NCBI GenBank assembly: GCA_037179385.1
Contig: CM074181.1
Coordinates: 48,566,394-48,630,393, forward strand
Reading direction: 5' to 3'
Origin: Holothuria scabra
Taxonomy: Eukaryota > Echinodermata > Holothuroidea > Aspidochirotida > Holothuriidae
Length of the DNA stretch: 64,000 nucleotides
The position numbers were made by a program, and so were the translations under genes. Positions 11,649 through 22,322 of this stretch are shown piece after piece (the stretch's first letter is position 1; each line of letters starts with the position of its first letter). The notes below the pieces were generated by a model. The model was not told where the DNA came from. It worked only from the letters and a program-made list of their open reading frames with translations, and ran no database searches.

Positions 11649-11786
11649 ACTTGGTGAAGTGGTTATGCTGGGAGGCTTTGGAGATGACAACTGTCTTGCA
11701 CCAACAGGAGATGGCCTTTTGAGGAAAGTATTCGGATCATGCTTTGAACCAAATAGAGATGGCAAATCCAACACATTTCTCTGAAT
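11649..11786 (-). CDS. THAP/transposase-like protein, exon 6
   Basis: 46 codons, phase 0 at both ends. Acceptor CTTTGCAG|AT at 11787 and donor AGT|GTAAGT at 11648. It encodes a Pro/Ser-rich linker (for example RPSPVGARQLSSPKPPS) with no recognised domain. Downstream intron 10770-11648 (879 bases); upstream intron 11787-12168 (382 bases). Confidence 0.7.
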
Positions 11787-12168
11787 CTGCAAAGAGATAT
11801 TAAATAAGAAATAATAACACATGTATGTTTAATCAAAACCTTTTAACATTTTAATGTGATATTGCATATTTTACCCATTTCACTTTTTGGCTGAACAGCA
11901 TATAAAACTATTGGAATGGCTCTACATTTTCATTTTAGAACTGTAGTATTTTAGCTGGTCTTGCTCATTAACATTTATAGATTAACATGGATTCCCAGTA
12001 TTTATATAGGTGTGTAAAAATATAGCACTCCTCGTGGTGAGTACAGGCAAGTAATAGTGTCTGATTACTGCCAAACTTGCCGCATCAAAATGAAGGCCTA
12101 AAATGTGCATGGTGCACTGCTGAGTAAAATATTTGTACTGGCAATACAAAAGCAGTCTGGCCAATTAC

Positions 12169-12267
12169 CTGAGGAGGTGATTCAGGATTAGGGTCATCAA
12201 TTTGTCTTGTTGTTTCAGAGCTAGAAAGTAAGTGCTCTGGCATGTCTTCTTCATGGATGGTTGGTAT
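12169..12267 (-). CDS. THAP/transposase-like protein, exon 5
   Basis: 33 codons, phase 0 at both ends. Acceptor TTTTTCCAG|AT and donor CAG|GTAATT. It encodes an acidic, Pro-rich linker (IPTIHEEDMPEH then DDPNPESPPQ). The intron upstream of it (12268-13415) is 1148 bases and shows only A-rich runs. Confidence 0.7.
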
Positions 12268-13415
12268 CTGGAAAAACAAAATGAAAGCAGAATCTTGACA
12301 TATGAAGTAAATATGCTCACATGTTGTAAGCCTATATGGACACAGCTAAAAAAAAACAAAAAAAACAATGAAAAACAACAACAACAAACACTGCTTGGAA
12401 CAGTCCCAAATGTTCCTGTACAGTTGTAGTTCAAGTGGGCGACAGAAAGGAAAATATTTTCCTATACAGAGGGGGTACAGTACCTCTAAATTTTTTTTGA
12501 CAAATTTCTGGAACACAAGAAAACCTGTTGCAGGTAAGAATGCTCAACTACTTTGTTCAACAGGCTTCAAGAACTTGTCAAATCATTTGGTCCCACCAAA
12601 CCACTGATTCCACCAAATAAAAAAAAAAAAAAAAAGACTACAAAAATGTAAAGCCTTGGTCTAATTAAAGATCTGCCATGGTCTGAGATGTAGAAATGTG
12701 AAAAGCTTAGCAATGTTTTGTGATGGATAGTTACAAAATTGTACCAAAAAAGGAAGCAGTGCCATTAAATTTTGCTATTGAGATAACTCTACAGAGGTCT
12801 CTGCTTAATATCATGTAACAGTTATGTGATGCTTGCCGATAAACGGGCATGTATCTGCTGACCATGACCAAGACTGATTGATCAGCTGTGGATGCTAACT
12901 GTTCTCATTGCAAAGGAAAACTTTCAGCATTGTGTTCAGGATGTTGGACTAAGGTTTGCACTCTTGTGGAGCTGTCATGATTTAGTGAGAAGGCTTGTCA
13001 TGTCTTGCTAACATTGCAGAAGCATGGTGAAGATTCTGCAAATGCCACCACTGGGCATTCAGATTGTCCACTTTTTCCTTTTCTGATAGTGTGCAAATCA
13101 TTGAAAAGCCAAGTGGAACAGAGGCTTAACGTAGGATTACAAATAATCTTGACTAATGTTTGATAACCAGGGCTCGAAATAACTGTCAAAACTGATAGCC
13201 ATGAATATCATGCCTTTCCTGATGGCATTTGTGCCCCTCAAAAATGTCCCATTGAAATAAAATAGGTAGATAGCCATTACCCTCATTTTGGCTATGCCCC
13301 TTTTGGATAATATTCTCTGGATAACTATATGTTTTTGTACAGCAAATTATAATGCCAAAAAAAATTCAGAACAATAGCCAAGGTTGACAATTCAAAACAA
13401 ATTCCAAGTACTTAC

Positions 13416-13586
13416 ATCAAGCTTTTCCACACTGGTCTTACAATCTTCAGTGAAGCTGAGGTAATCATGACCATGCCCTGGTACAATCACATCTTCATCT
13501 GGCTCTGTTTGTGAGCTTTGGCTGCTCTGAGCAATGTCCGCTTGCACTCCAATGTCACGAACAAAACATGTGTACCTCCTAACAAC
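13416..13586 (-). CDS. THAP/transposase-like protein, exon 4
   Basis: 57 codons, phase 0 at both ends. Acceptor ATTATTTAG|GT and donor GAT|GTAAGT. It is Gln/Ser/Asp-rich (AQSSQSSQTEPDEDV) and probably a disordered linker. The intron upstream (13587-14305) is 719 bases with nothing recognised. Confidence 0.7.
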
Positions 13587-14305
13587 CTAAATAATTGTGA
13601 AAAAAAAGTGAAATGGAGGGATTAACGTGATTTTTACTGCAATCAGGGTATGATCAGTCTGGAATGTTATCTCAAATAAGAAAGCTGGTGCTTTTTAGAA
13701 ACAGCACTTTTGGAATGGTCCCACATTACAAAATTGAGAAACTTCAGCCTTAAAATGAGAGAGGAAATGATTACATAGAAAGTAATACATAAGGGAGGAA
13801 GTGAGCATGAAAAATGTCACAACATATTTATTGAATCATCATGCCTGCCCAAACTGATCCTTTTTTGACTGCAAGGAAGCCCAATCTTACTTCAAAAAGT
13901 AAATGTACAGGAATATCAACATACTATAAACTCCATCGGATCTGCATGAAGAAAAGATTTGCAACATTTCAACTTAAAACTCCTGTTTGGTTAAATTCAT
14001 TTTGTCTATGATCATGGCTGTACACTAGCAATGCTGTGTGGAGCCATGCAGGGCTACCCATCACTCACTGTCACATGTACTGCCTCAACTGGCACAGAAT
14101 TTTTGCAAACTAAACTGAAATGTGCCAAAAATTGACTTATTTTATCTATTACACCTCTTGCACACATGTTATAATTTTGTCATGTGGAAAGTGGGAATGC
14201 TAAAAGAGAGAGCAAAACAGTTCTACAGTCTGTAAATACAGTATGACCTGACTAGAACCCTGGTCAAAATAATTTCACATGGAAACAGAATTACTAGCAA
14301 CTTAC

Positions 14306-14356
14306 CCTGCGAGTACTAATTTTTTCTTCTGTATCCTTGATTTCTTCAGTTGTTAC
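14306..14356 (-). CDS. THAP/transposase-like protein, exon 3 (17 codons)
   Basis: A 51-base exon, phase 0 at both ends. Acceptor ATAATGTAG|GT and donor AGG|GTAAGT. It reads VTTEEIKDTEEKISTRR, a charged linker. Its support is the pair of good splice sites, matching phase and position between two other phase-0 exons. The intron upstream (14357-15492, 1136 bases) holds a 21-bp tandem duplication in its low part near 14440 and nothing else recognised. Confidence 0.6.
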
Positions 14357-15492
14357 CTACATTATCAAAAAAGAAAAAGAAAATAAAAAGATAAGTGTCC
14401 ATCCAAGTCCTTACTCATACTGAGAAATTTGTAGTTATGGTTGATTGCTTGAAGCTTGGTTGATTGCTTGAAGCTTGTTTGATTAAAACTTTGTTTCAAT
14501 GAGAAAAAGCATTGACTTCCCCTATGTGAGCACAAACACAATAATCACAGAAACATGTGACAGATTTTAAGCAAGTCTGTTAAGCAAAAGCATATTGTTC
14601 GACACTCTAATGTACACTGTAGAACTGCAATTGTTTTCCCAGGTCAGAGCTGTCCGGCAACATAAGAATTCCTGTTGAGAAACCCAAAAATGGGAGAGGG
14701 CGAGAAGGGAGATGGTCGTCAATGTGTCATGGCTACTACTGTTACTGTGTTTTGTCTTTCGTTTTAACCTGTGATCAGAATGAATATATCTTATTACATT
14801 TATGAAGTACAATTATTATTATTTATACAGTGAATACTTTACTTTAGTAAAGCACCAAAAAGCACTTTGCAGTGACCAAACATTATCAAACATGGGAAGC
14901 AAAGCCAAACCGTTCACAGAACAGATGCAGTTTGGGTTTTTCAGTTTGTAAGATTGTAAAAGTTCTCTTCTTTTCACGTTATTCTATATATGCATAGCAA
15001 AAAAAAAAACAATGAAGCCAAACGAATAATAAATTCTGAGCCTTGAATTTTGAGGCCTCTGACTTTTTCCACACCTACATGAAAAATGGAAGCTCATACA
15101 AATGTATTAAAATTCAATAAAACAGCACACCTACCACACACACTCCTTAATTTCTTGAGGAGTGTGATGAATGTGATCTGTAGCACACATGGGAAATTGA
15201 AAACTCAAGGCCTGAAATTCCTGTCTTATAACCATACATAAATGTAATTTTCCATTCATATTGCTCAGTGAAGAACTTGGCAAGAGTAATCAAGCGTTGG
15301 CTTGGTTATAATACATTACAGTACATCACAGCCTCTCCAGTATCAGCTAACCAACTGCTTACAATGTTCCCAAGTTTCATTTTTAAAATGTCATCTGTTC
15401 TTCAAGATTGCATTATTGGCTATGAATGGCAATTTTTCAAGATTTTGGGAAATTCTGCCATGGAGGAACATAAACAAATTTCATCAACTTAC

Positions 15493-15605
15493 CTCTTGGC
15501 TAGCAGCTACTGGTATATCAGCTTCCAAAATTTGCGCAGAATCCAATGATGCTTTAGTTTTCCATCCCTTTTTGGCTTCTTACTTGGTACCAAAGTTTCC
15601 AGTAC
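15493..15605 (-). pseudogene. THAP/transposase-like protein, exon 2, one base short of frame
   Basis: Splice sites are good: acceptor GCATTAG|GT at 15606-15607 and donor GAG|GTAAGT at 15491-15492. The exon is 113 bases, whereas the other five internal and terminal exons are multiples of three. In phase 0 it starts well (VLETLVPSKKPK) but hits a stop. After the A-run (T5 on the plus strand at 15569-15573) another frame continues to the donor as a sensible linker (ASLDSAQILEADIPVAASQE). One missing A would explain both the length and the stop. This is either an assembly or read error in a homopolymer or a real disabling mutation. Confidence 0.65.
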
Positions 15606-16011
15606 CTAATGCATGAGGAATATGAAGTTAGTAAGTGGCGACAGGTTATCCAAAAATGATATTGACACTCCACACAGTACTTAAAATGTAACAAACAGAT
15701 ACACCATTATGATTTGATAGGTCACAACAAGGGATATAGCTTGCATGACGTATGATGCATGATGTATCACTGTCATGTGCAATTGTTATGTAATGTAGCC
15801 TACTTGTTTCAGAAGATGAAAGTGAAAATGAACTGTTTTTGGTCTAGTTCATCAGTCCCATTTTACTTTGGGCCACGTGATCTCCTTTGCAGCTAGTGTT
15901 TGCACTAAGGTGTGGAATTGCGGGAATACGCTTTTGTCTTTCTAATCCCATACAAAAATCTTATGGGGAAGAATCATGCACACTTTGCTGCATCTGAGAA
16001 TGTAACTACCA

Positions 16012-16321
16012 TATATTCTGTAATAAACGCCCCCCCCACCCCTCAAACTTTTTAACAACTGCGTAGGCCAAGGCCTCCCACACTACAGGCCCAAACCACA
16101 GATTAAGCTAGTGTTTGACCGGTTATGCTATAATCAGTATTTAATTTAACAATCGGCATGATGCTGATTACCGATTATTAGAAAGAGGGAAGACACGTGT
16201 TTGTCCCTAGAGTACGTGTCCCTTGCTTTGTGCATATCGTTTAGGTTGGAAAATATTGGGAATAAACGCCCCCCCTTTTCAAAACTGTAATGCCCCCCAG
16301 GAGCGTTTATTACAGAATATA
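16012..16321. mobile_element. short inverted-repeat element with TATATTCTGTAATAAACGC ends
   Basis: TATATTCTGTAATAAACGC at 16012-16030 is matched in reverse complement at 16303-16321. C-runs follow inside each end, and AATAAACGCCCCCCC occurs once more internally near 16260. It sits in intron 1 of the THAP gene and carries no coding frame. It is probably a non-autonomous DNA transposon. Confidence 0.6.
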
Positions 16322-17073
16322 CAGTATGCTACAATTTTAATACACATATTAAATTGCAACAGTACCTTTATCAAGTGACAGATACAGTGAGTACCTCTGT
16401 GATTTTGAAAATCACTCTCCAAATTTCTGGAGAGGGAATTCCCTCCCACAATCAATTTGTTAGTGTGAACACTGCTTGCTTCCATAGTAGCCTACATAAT
16501 CTCAAGTTGGAGGGCTTATTTTGACCCCTGGACCTTGTACTGGCCAATATAGGTTAGGCCAGGCCTATAGTACATATACAGCTGCTAGCTACAACAGTCA
16601 GCACTTAGAACTTAGGTCCTATCTAGGCTAGGGAACAACCCAAAAGAACAAAAAAAAAAAAATTAACATTAACTTAGTGGTAAAAACAGCTAGGGCCTAG
16701 GCCTATATCCAACAGTGCCCTTGGTCTGTAGCCAACGGGGCCCTGGGCCAAAGTCATGTTCTGTAGTACTGTATTATTATAGCTACATCATGTAGCCTAA
16801 TTTATCCAAGGCTAGTCCCTATCAATAGTATCATTATATTTTGGCAAATTACTAATAAGCCCATGCCTGTAATGGTGGCTTTTGGTTAATAATAATAACA
16901 TTGTAACTAGTATGAGTAACATTAGGCCCTATACCCAGAGTACAGTCGAATGCCCACCTAGGCTAGAGCTCTGTCATTTCAGAGTTTGTACACATTACAG
17001 TATATTAATGCTCCGTCAACGGGGATAAGGGCCCATGCACTGGATGGTCACCCCATCATACACCTAGGCCTAC

Positions 17074-17463
17074 CTGTTGTCTTTCCTTTGCCTGGATCCG
17101 GAGTTCTGTTCGTCCAGGCCGTTCTCCAGAGCCTGATGCCTCCTCTGACCTAAAAGAAAATATGGTGGGTACCGAGCCAGGCTTCAATTTTCTTTGGGGT
17201 TCTGTCCCCATCAGTCTTGCTTTCAAGTCATCCTCGAAGCAGTCCAAAGTAAAATGCTCTTCACACACTACTCTGTCTTTGTGGAATTTGTACTTTTTAT
17301 GATTGAATTTATCAGTTCCAATTGCACGAATCCATCTTCTGCACAGCTCATAATTTTCATCACTCTTTGCTGGGTCAGGGATTGGAAAAAATACTATCCT
17401 TTTCCCTTTTTCATTCACTGCACCACGCAAGTTACTACATCCAAAAGCCTGACACTGAGGCAT
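17074..17463 (-). CDS. THAP/transposase-like protein, exon 1 (THAP zinc finger)
   Basis: 130 codons from the ATG at 17461-17463 to the donor CAACAG|GTAGGC. It is a complete THAP domain: MPQC-x4-C (C4, C9), FFPIP, W44, the VVCEEHF pair (C67, H70) and the closing KPGSVPTIF. THAP domains are C2CH zinc fingers that bind DNA; they occur in host regulators and in transposases of the P and Kolobok types. A Gly/Arg-rich linker follows. The start is chosen because Met-Pro-x-Cys is the usual THAP N terminus. Intron 15606-17073 (1468 bases) follows. With exon 2 whole the protein would be 903 residues. Another possibility, a separate short THAP gene, is weakened by the run of phase-0 exons leading to the transposase exon. 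Confidence 0.85.
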
Positions 17464-18003
17464 GTTTCAGGTTCCCCTGGGCTATCCCTAGCCTATACTC
17501 CTCAGACCAAGTAACAGTAGCCTATAGGCCTAACACTAGGCTATAAACTGAAACACTTTACGCGGTAGGCAACGGTAGAAATGCTGACTTGAAAATAACT
17601 CGGCTAGCAGTAACTCTTAACACAGTATAGTAAGACAATTCGCTATTAATCACCAAACACTCGACAACTTGAAAGCTTAGGCTCTAAATCCCATACTGTT
17701 TGTATTGTGTAGGTTGTACAGTGATGCACACACAGCAAGCGGTAACGTTATCAAGTTCCAGTTCACTGTAAGCAAAAACAAAGTGAGACTTGACCGTTCT
17801 ATGACGGAAATCCAACAGCAGAAGCTCCAAAATCGTCAATTAGAGTCCTTTGCAATTAGCAGCAACATTGAACTATGACATATTTTTAAAATAGTAAATT
17901 TCACCGAAAATTAAGAAAGAAAATCGGTTGTAAAAAGACGATGTTTTTTCCACAAAGAGCGTGTACTCGCGCACTGTGATATACATGTGTTGGTCACTGA
18001 ATC

Positions 18004-18027
18004 TGCCACGATGACGTCATCGTGGCA
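18004..18027. promoter_or_regulatory. perfect 24-bp palindrome centred on a CRE, in a divergent promoter region
   Basis: Each half is TGCCACGATGAC read toward the centre, giving TGACGTCA at 18012-18019. It lies 541 bases before the THAP gene start (minus) and 482 before the P450 start (plus). TGACGTCA is the CREB/ATF consensus. The perfect flanks suggest symmetric binding or one strand-neutral site serving both genes; that is inference. Confidence 0.55.
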
Positions 18028-18508
18028 ACTGTTCAAAGTGTTTTTAAAATTATCGGCGCTGAATTCAAAAATTCGTTCCTTCTAACATGGACAATTTTAA
18101 TGCTCCGAATTTTTTTCATGTCATTTGAATATTATGAAGTTTATTTACAAATGCCTAAAACGGCCTACCAGCCAATTCTTTTAAGTGTTAGGCAACAATA
18201 AATAAAAATGCAAGGTCATGTTTGACTTCTCCCGAACAGGCAGGTTACTTGCTTACAGGACATTTTGATAGTCATGCTACTTATTCTGCTAGTGTACAGA
18301 ACTGTGTGCAGCGGTCGTATCAACGAAGACCTTTTTAGTAGCTTTAGTATCTGATAGATAGGCATATGCAACTGCAGACTGTATGCCAGCGTATGCAAAG
18401 GAAATTAATACGTATCGGAGCATGGAATTACTAGTACTATCTCAGAGTGTGTAACGTATTTTCACCTGCTGGAGTTTTTTCGCCTGGAACAGTTGAAAAA
18501 CAAGAACA

Positions 18509-18845
18509 ATGTTTGGTCTCACAGATTCAAATGTTACTACGTTCATCGTTGCAGCGGTCACTTTGTGGGTTGTGCTTAAGTTTGTGAAAAAACCTAGAAA
18601 TGTCCCTCCTGGACCTTGGGGTATTCCCATTTTTGAGTGTATGCCTCGATTTGTGTTGAGCAACAAAGGTTTCCGCGACATCTTTCGGGACTGGTACTAC
18701 ATGTATGGACCAATATATAGCCTGAAAATGGGTTCGGCGTCCATGGTGATACTGAACGACTTTAAGTCAATTCACGATGCACTCATAAGACCGGAGTTCC
18801 AGGACCGACTCAAGATGGACGTTATGCTCGAGGCCCCAGGAGAAG
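18509..18845 (+). CDS. cytochrome P450 (CYP2-type), exon 1
   Basis: This exon encodes residues 1-112 and one base of codon 113 of a 492-residue microsomal P450, a heme monooxygenase that takes electrons from P450 reductase. It has an N-terminal membrane anchor (about residues 9-26, hydrophobic FIVAAVTLWVVLKFV), a basic stop-transfer and the Pro-rich hinge PPGPWGIP that orients the fold. A segment typical of clan-2 P450s follows (YGPIYSLKMGSASMVILND). The donor is GAAG|GTAATT. A frame stop follows at once inside the intron. The intron (18846-26432) is 7587 bases and phase 1, packed with transposons; the first begins only 4 bases after the exon. The substrate cannot be named. Confidence 0.88.
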
Positions 18846-18849
18846 GTAA

Positions 18850-19141
18850 TTAATCACCCCAAACAGTACCAATTCTCCTCACCTTCTTACTGAAGCCCCT
18901 CCCACAATTGTCTGAAATTCATCCTTATCCAGATACAATCCCAGTTTATTGCTTCAAGATGAGTATAGAAAAACTCAATTAATATAACCAAAACACTCTC
19001 AGTACCATTCATGCCGTGTACCATAAGCTTTGGTACTCTGCATTGTTTGAATTAGTTGTCAATCAAAGAGCTGAGCCAATTCAGAACCTCGGTACCCCCG
19101 TACCAAAATTGTAGTGTGGGGTGAGAGGTTTGGCCCTTTAA
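18850..19141 (+). mobile_element. TTAA family A element, copy 1
   Basis: The body matches the family A pattern: TCACCCCAAACAGTACC near the left, GTTTATTGCTTCAAG, GCTTTGGTACTCTGCATT, and GGGGTGAGAGGTTTGGCCCT before TTAA on the right. The left terminal dozen bases of the inverted repeat are missing, but a TTAA precedes the body. It starts 4 bases after P450 exon 1. Confidence 0.75.
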
Positions 19142-19144
19142 ATG

Positions 19145-19440
19145 ATTAAGGGCTTATTCTCCCAGTACAAACTACAATTCTTGTTGTAGTCCACAGAAAT
19201 TCTTAATTAGCCCACGTACTCTTTCGATTGACAGCAAGTTCAAAAAATAAAGAATACCAATTGAAGCTCTTATTACATAGCATGTAGACTACTGCACTGA
19301 GTGTTCTGATTACATGTTGGGGTTCTGTAGGACTCATCCTGAAGCAAAAAACTGAGATTGATGTCTGGAAGGGGATGGCTTTAAGACAGTCACGGTTGCT
19401 AGACGGGCTTAAGTACTGAAAGAAGATATAGGAGTATTGA
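19145..19440 (-). mobile_element. TTAA family A element, degenerate, head-to-head with copy 1
   Basis: In reverse orientation it begins TTAAGGGCTTATTCTCCC then ACAAACTACAATTCT. It continues with recognisable blocks (CTCTTTCGATTGACAGCAAG, GTGTTCTGATTACA, CTCATCCTGAAGCA). The distal end has decayed beyond recognition, so the end is approximate. Confidence 0.55.
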
Positions 19441-19611
19441 AGAGCGGAGGATTAGTCCTTCAAGACTTGCCCTCGTTCTAATAGCAGAATGTACATGATG
19501 GCTAGCGAGACTACTGTACAGGTATGTGTCTAGCTATGGACTAAACATACCCCCAGTTAACATGCTTATATGAGATCATTACGAGCCATGTCTTGCTTGA
19601 CCTGGCCTTAA

Positions 19612-20398
19612 TTAATGGCCAAGTTCTCTCACCCCAAACAGTACCAATTCTCCTCAACTTCTCACTGAAGCCCTCCCACAATTGTCTAAAATTCATCCTC
19701 ATCCAGATACAATCTCAGTTTATTGCTTCAAGGTTAGTATAGAAAAACCCAATCCGCAAAAGCCTCTCAAATGCGTTACAGTGTGCGGGCGCATTTTGCA
19801 TTTTTAGGTTTTTCGCTTTGTGTACTATTCGGGCTTGCGTTTTAAGGTCTGGCTAAACTGGATTTGTGATGTTCATACTATTGCACATGTAGTGAATGCT
19901 TTTTTGACTAGGCACACCCCTTTCTTTTGTCGTAAATTATTAATTTATGGGATTTGATGTCTTTGGGATAAAAACGTTTTTATCCCAATTTTTCACAATT
20001 TAGAGGATTAACACTTCTAGCCACAAATATATTGACACGGCTAAACTCGTTTCTGGGAGCTGCATGTCACAGGTAACAGGAGGAGAAGAATATATATATA
20101 TATTTGTCGTAAAACGCGTGAAGTAAAGACATAAAATGGCCCAAATTTGGGGCGAATTTTCTAAATTATGACGTCACAAAACTTTGAAATAGTCAAAATT
20201 CATGTATTTCGAATGAAAATCGGCATTTCATGAGTTATTCTTACCTTGGCATATCATTCCAAAGCATAATCGAGCCAGCTTACCTTAATTAGAGCATTTA
20301 AAAAGTTTTGATATAGAATGAGCAAATGATCGTTTTTGTACAAAACATTTCGATATGTACCAAAATTGTAATTTGGGGTGAAAGGCTTGGCCCTTTAA
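19612..20398 (+). mobile_element. TTAA family A element with a foreign core
   Basis: The left third of family A (to about 19750) and its right end (from about 20350, GTACCAAAATTGTAATTTGGGGTG to TTAA) are present. The usual middle is replaced by about 600 unrelated bases with no frame. This is either a second insertion with deletion or a rearranged element. Confidence 0.55.
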
Positions 20399-20488
20399 CG
20401 TGGCTCGTGTAGTTTATATTGCCTTAGGCAATATGAGCCAGCCCACATAACCCATAGGATATAATCCATGTTTCATATGCCTGGAAAG

Positions 20489-20742
20489 ATAGACGAATCC
20501 GAATAGTGCTTTTGTTTAGTAACTGTAGACAGCCATTAGTGGGGTCCATCAGCTTTAAATCGTCTTCATTTGCTGTTTAAATGTAATTTTAAACCCTCAT
20601 ATTCAGTGAAATTGAAGGCATCATGACACAATTTAGTGTACAATCATCCATGATACAGGTAACAAGGAAATTGAAAGATTAAAAGATGATAGACTATGGC
20701 CGATTGAAATCAGACCGTCACTTACTGTCCGGATTCGTCTAT
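20489..20742 (+). mobile_element. ATAGACGAATCCG inverted-repeat element, copy 1
   Basis: Ends are ATAGACGAATCCG and CGGATTCGTCTAT, about 254 bases apart. Internal blocks (CCTCATATTCAGTGAAATTGA, ATCATCCATGATACAGGTAA) recur in the copies at 23975, 31079, 31968 and 34126. Non-coding. The ends abut TA, which suggests a TA-target (mariner-like) mobiliser; that is inference. Confidence 0.75.
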
Positions 20743-20871
20743 GGTAAACCGAATAATATCCATCATGCAGTTGGGCTACCCACAGTATTTGTGGTTATGT
20801 AGATTCGCTATTTACAGGGATAAAGCTGGAGTAGCATCGTAAATTCGTATTTATGGCACTAACACAGCCAG

Positions 20872-21245
20872 GGGCGTCAATTTGATTTTCAAAGAGGGGG
20901 GTACATCTGGCATGATTTTTTTCTCTTGACCTGCCTGATAAGGTGTCCACAGCGGCCTACATACACATTTTTGCTGGGGGGGGGTAAGCATTCAGATTTG
21001 ACGATATTTTAAGTGTGAACACCACTGTACTAAGACATAACTTGAGGCGCGCGAAGCGCGTTGAAACTTTTGTCCTTTTCGAATATTTGAAAGTATGTAT
21101 AGAGCTTGTATTGCAGAAACGTTTGGATTCTGAGTTTCCTATAAGGAAAATTGAAAAGTTGAGGGATTACTGCAGAATTTGTTTATCCTGTTGGGGGGGG
21201 GGGGGAAAGCTCGAAAATTTTCCCCAAACTTTTCAGTTTCAGTAG
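20872..21245 (+). mobile_element. hAT-like repeat fragment with GCGCGCGAAGCGCG
   Basis: It starts at CCAGGGGCGTCAATTTG, close to the CAGNGGCGTAGC termini of hAT-type elements. It contains GGCGCGCGAAGCGCG near 21049 and the block GAGCTTGTATTGCAGAAA...GAGTTTCCTATAAGGAAA, also found at 53.2 and 53.6 kb. Any coding frame here is fortuitous. Confidence 0.45.
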
Positions 21246-22006
21246 GCCTATAATTTCAAGGTCAAGGTGTATGTATTTCATACAAAATACGTAAATTTAT
21301 GATAATAACAAAGATTATCATGACGTCATGTAATTTTACCTTAGTTAACACACGGCCTACAAGATCTTAAAGCTACCTACTATATATGTAGGACTAAGAC
21401 AATGTCATCATGGGACGTTGTCTCCCCCTCCCCAGTGATTAATTAGATTAATTTTCCGAACGGATTAAATGGATTAATTTTCCGAACCAGTCCTTTAATA
21501 TAAGGTAAACATCATACGTTTGTCCAGGTTTGCAGGGTTATTATGTCTAGACAACGGTAAGCTATTGTTTTAGCTCCATCCATGGTTAAACACAGAGTGA
21601 TTTCAGTCTATAACCTGCCCGGTACTAGCTGGTAGGATGAGAGGCCATTGAATGCTTAAACTTAACCCAGGGCGCTGTCAACCAATAGGCTGGAAACTGG
21701 TCTGGTAAACCTCGTCTAACCTAACATAACCCTGGGCGTTGTCAACTTTAGTGACGGGTGAGAGTGATACGCGGAGCGCGACCATCGGTTCGCGCGGAGT
21801 CTCCCGCCAGGGGAATTTTCGCTAAAAACGCCCCTAGATTGCAGGAAACGACGCTCCCTGTGCCTCATTACTGCATGCTTAATATGCCCGATGTTTTATG
21901 CTCCTGGAAAGTTTTAAGGAGACAATCTGTTCACAATATATATAAATATGTATAAAAAGAAAAAATGGGAAACTCTGAGGCCTACCGGTATGTATTGCTG
22001 ACAGCC

Positions 22007-22322
22007 TTAAAGGCCCAGTTCTCTCACCCCAAACAGCACCACTTCTCCTAACTTTCTTACTGAAGCCCCTCCCTCAATGGTTTGAAATTCATCCTCATCC
22101 AGATACAATCCCAGTTTATTGCTTCAAGGTGAGTATATAAACTCAATTTATATAATCAAAACTCAATTTATATAATCAAAACAGTACCGTTCTTCCTGGG
22201 CAATAAAAGCTTTGGTACTCTGCATTGTTTGAATTAGCTGTCAATCAAAGAGCTGAGCCAACTGAGAATTTTGGTATCCCGGAACCAAAATTGTAGTTTG
22301 GGGGAGAGGTTTGGCCCTTTAA
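22007..22322 (+). mobile_element. TTAA family A element, best-preserved copy
   Basis: TTAA at both ends (22007-22010 and 22319-22322). Left terminus AGGCCCAGTTCTCTCACCCC; right terminus, as reverse complement, AGGGCCAAACCTCTCCCCCA. These form an imperfect inverted repeat of about 24 bp. There is an internal duplication of CTCAATTTATATAATCAAAA. No coding capacity. Confidence 0.82.

Noticed and set aside
17464..18003. TTAA-AG terminal repeats flanking the THAP/transposase gene
   Set aside because: I looked for AGGSCCA-, AGnGGCTCATTG- or AGTGTACCT-type ends beyond both gene ends (17.5-18.0 kb and 8.8-9.0 kb) and saw none.
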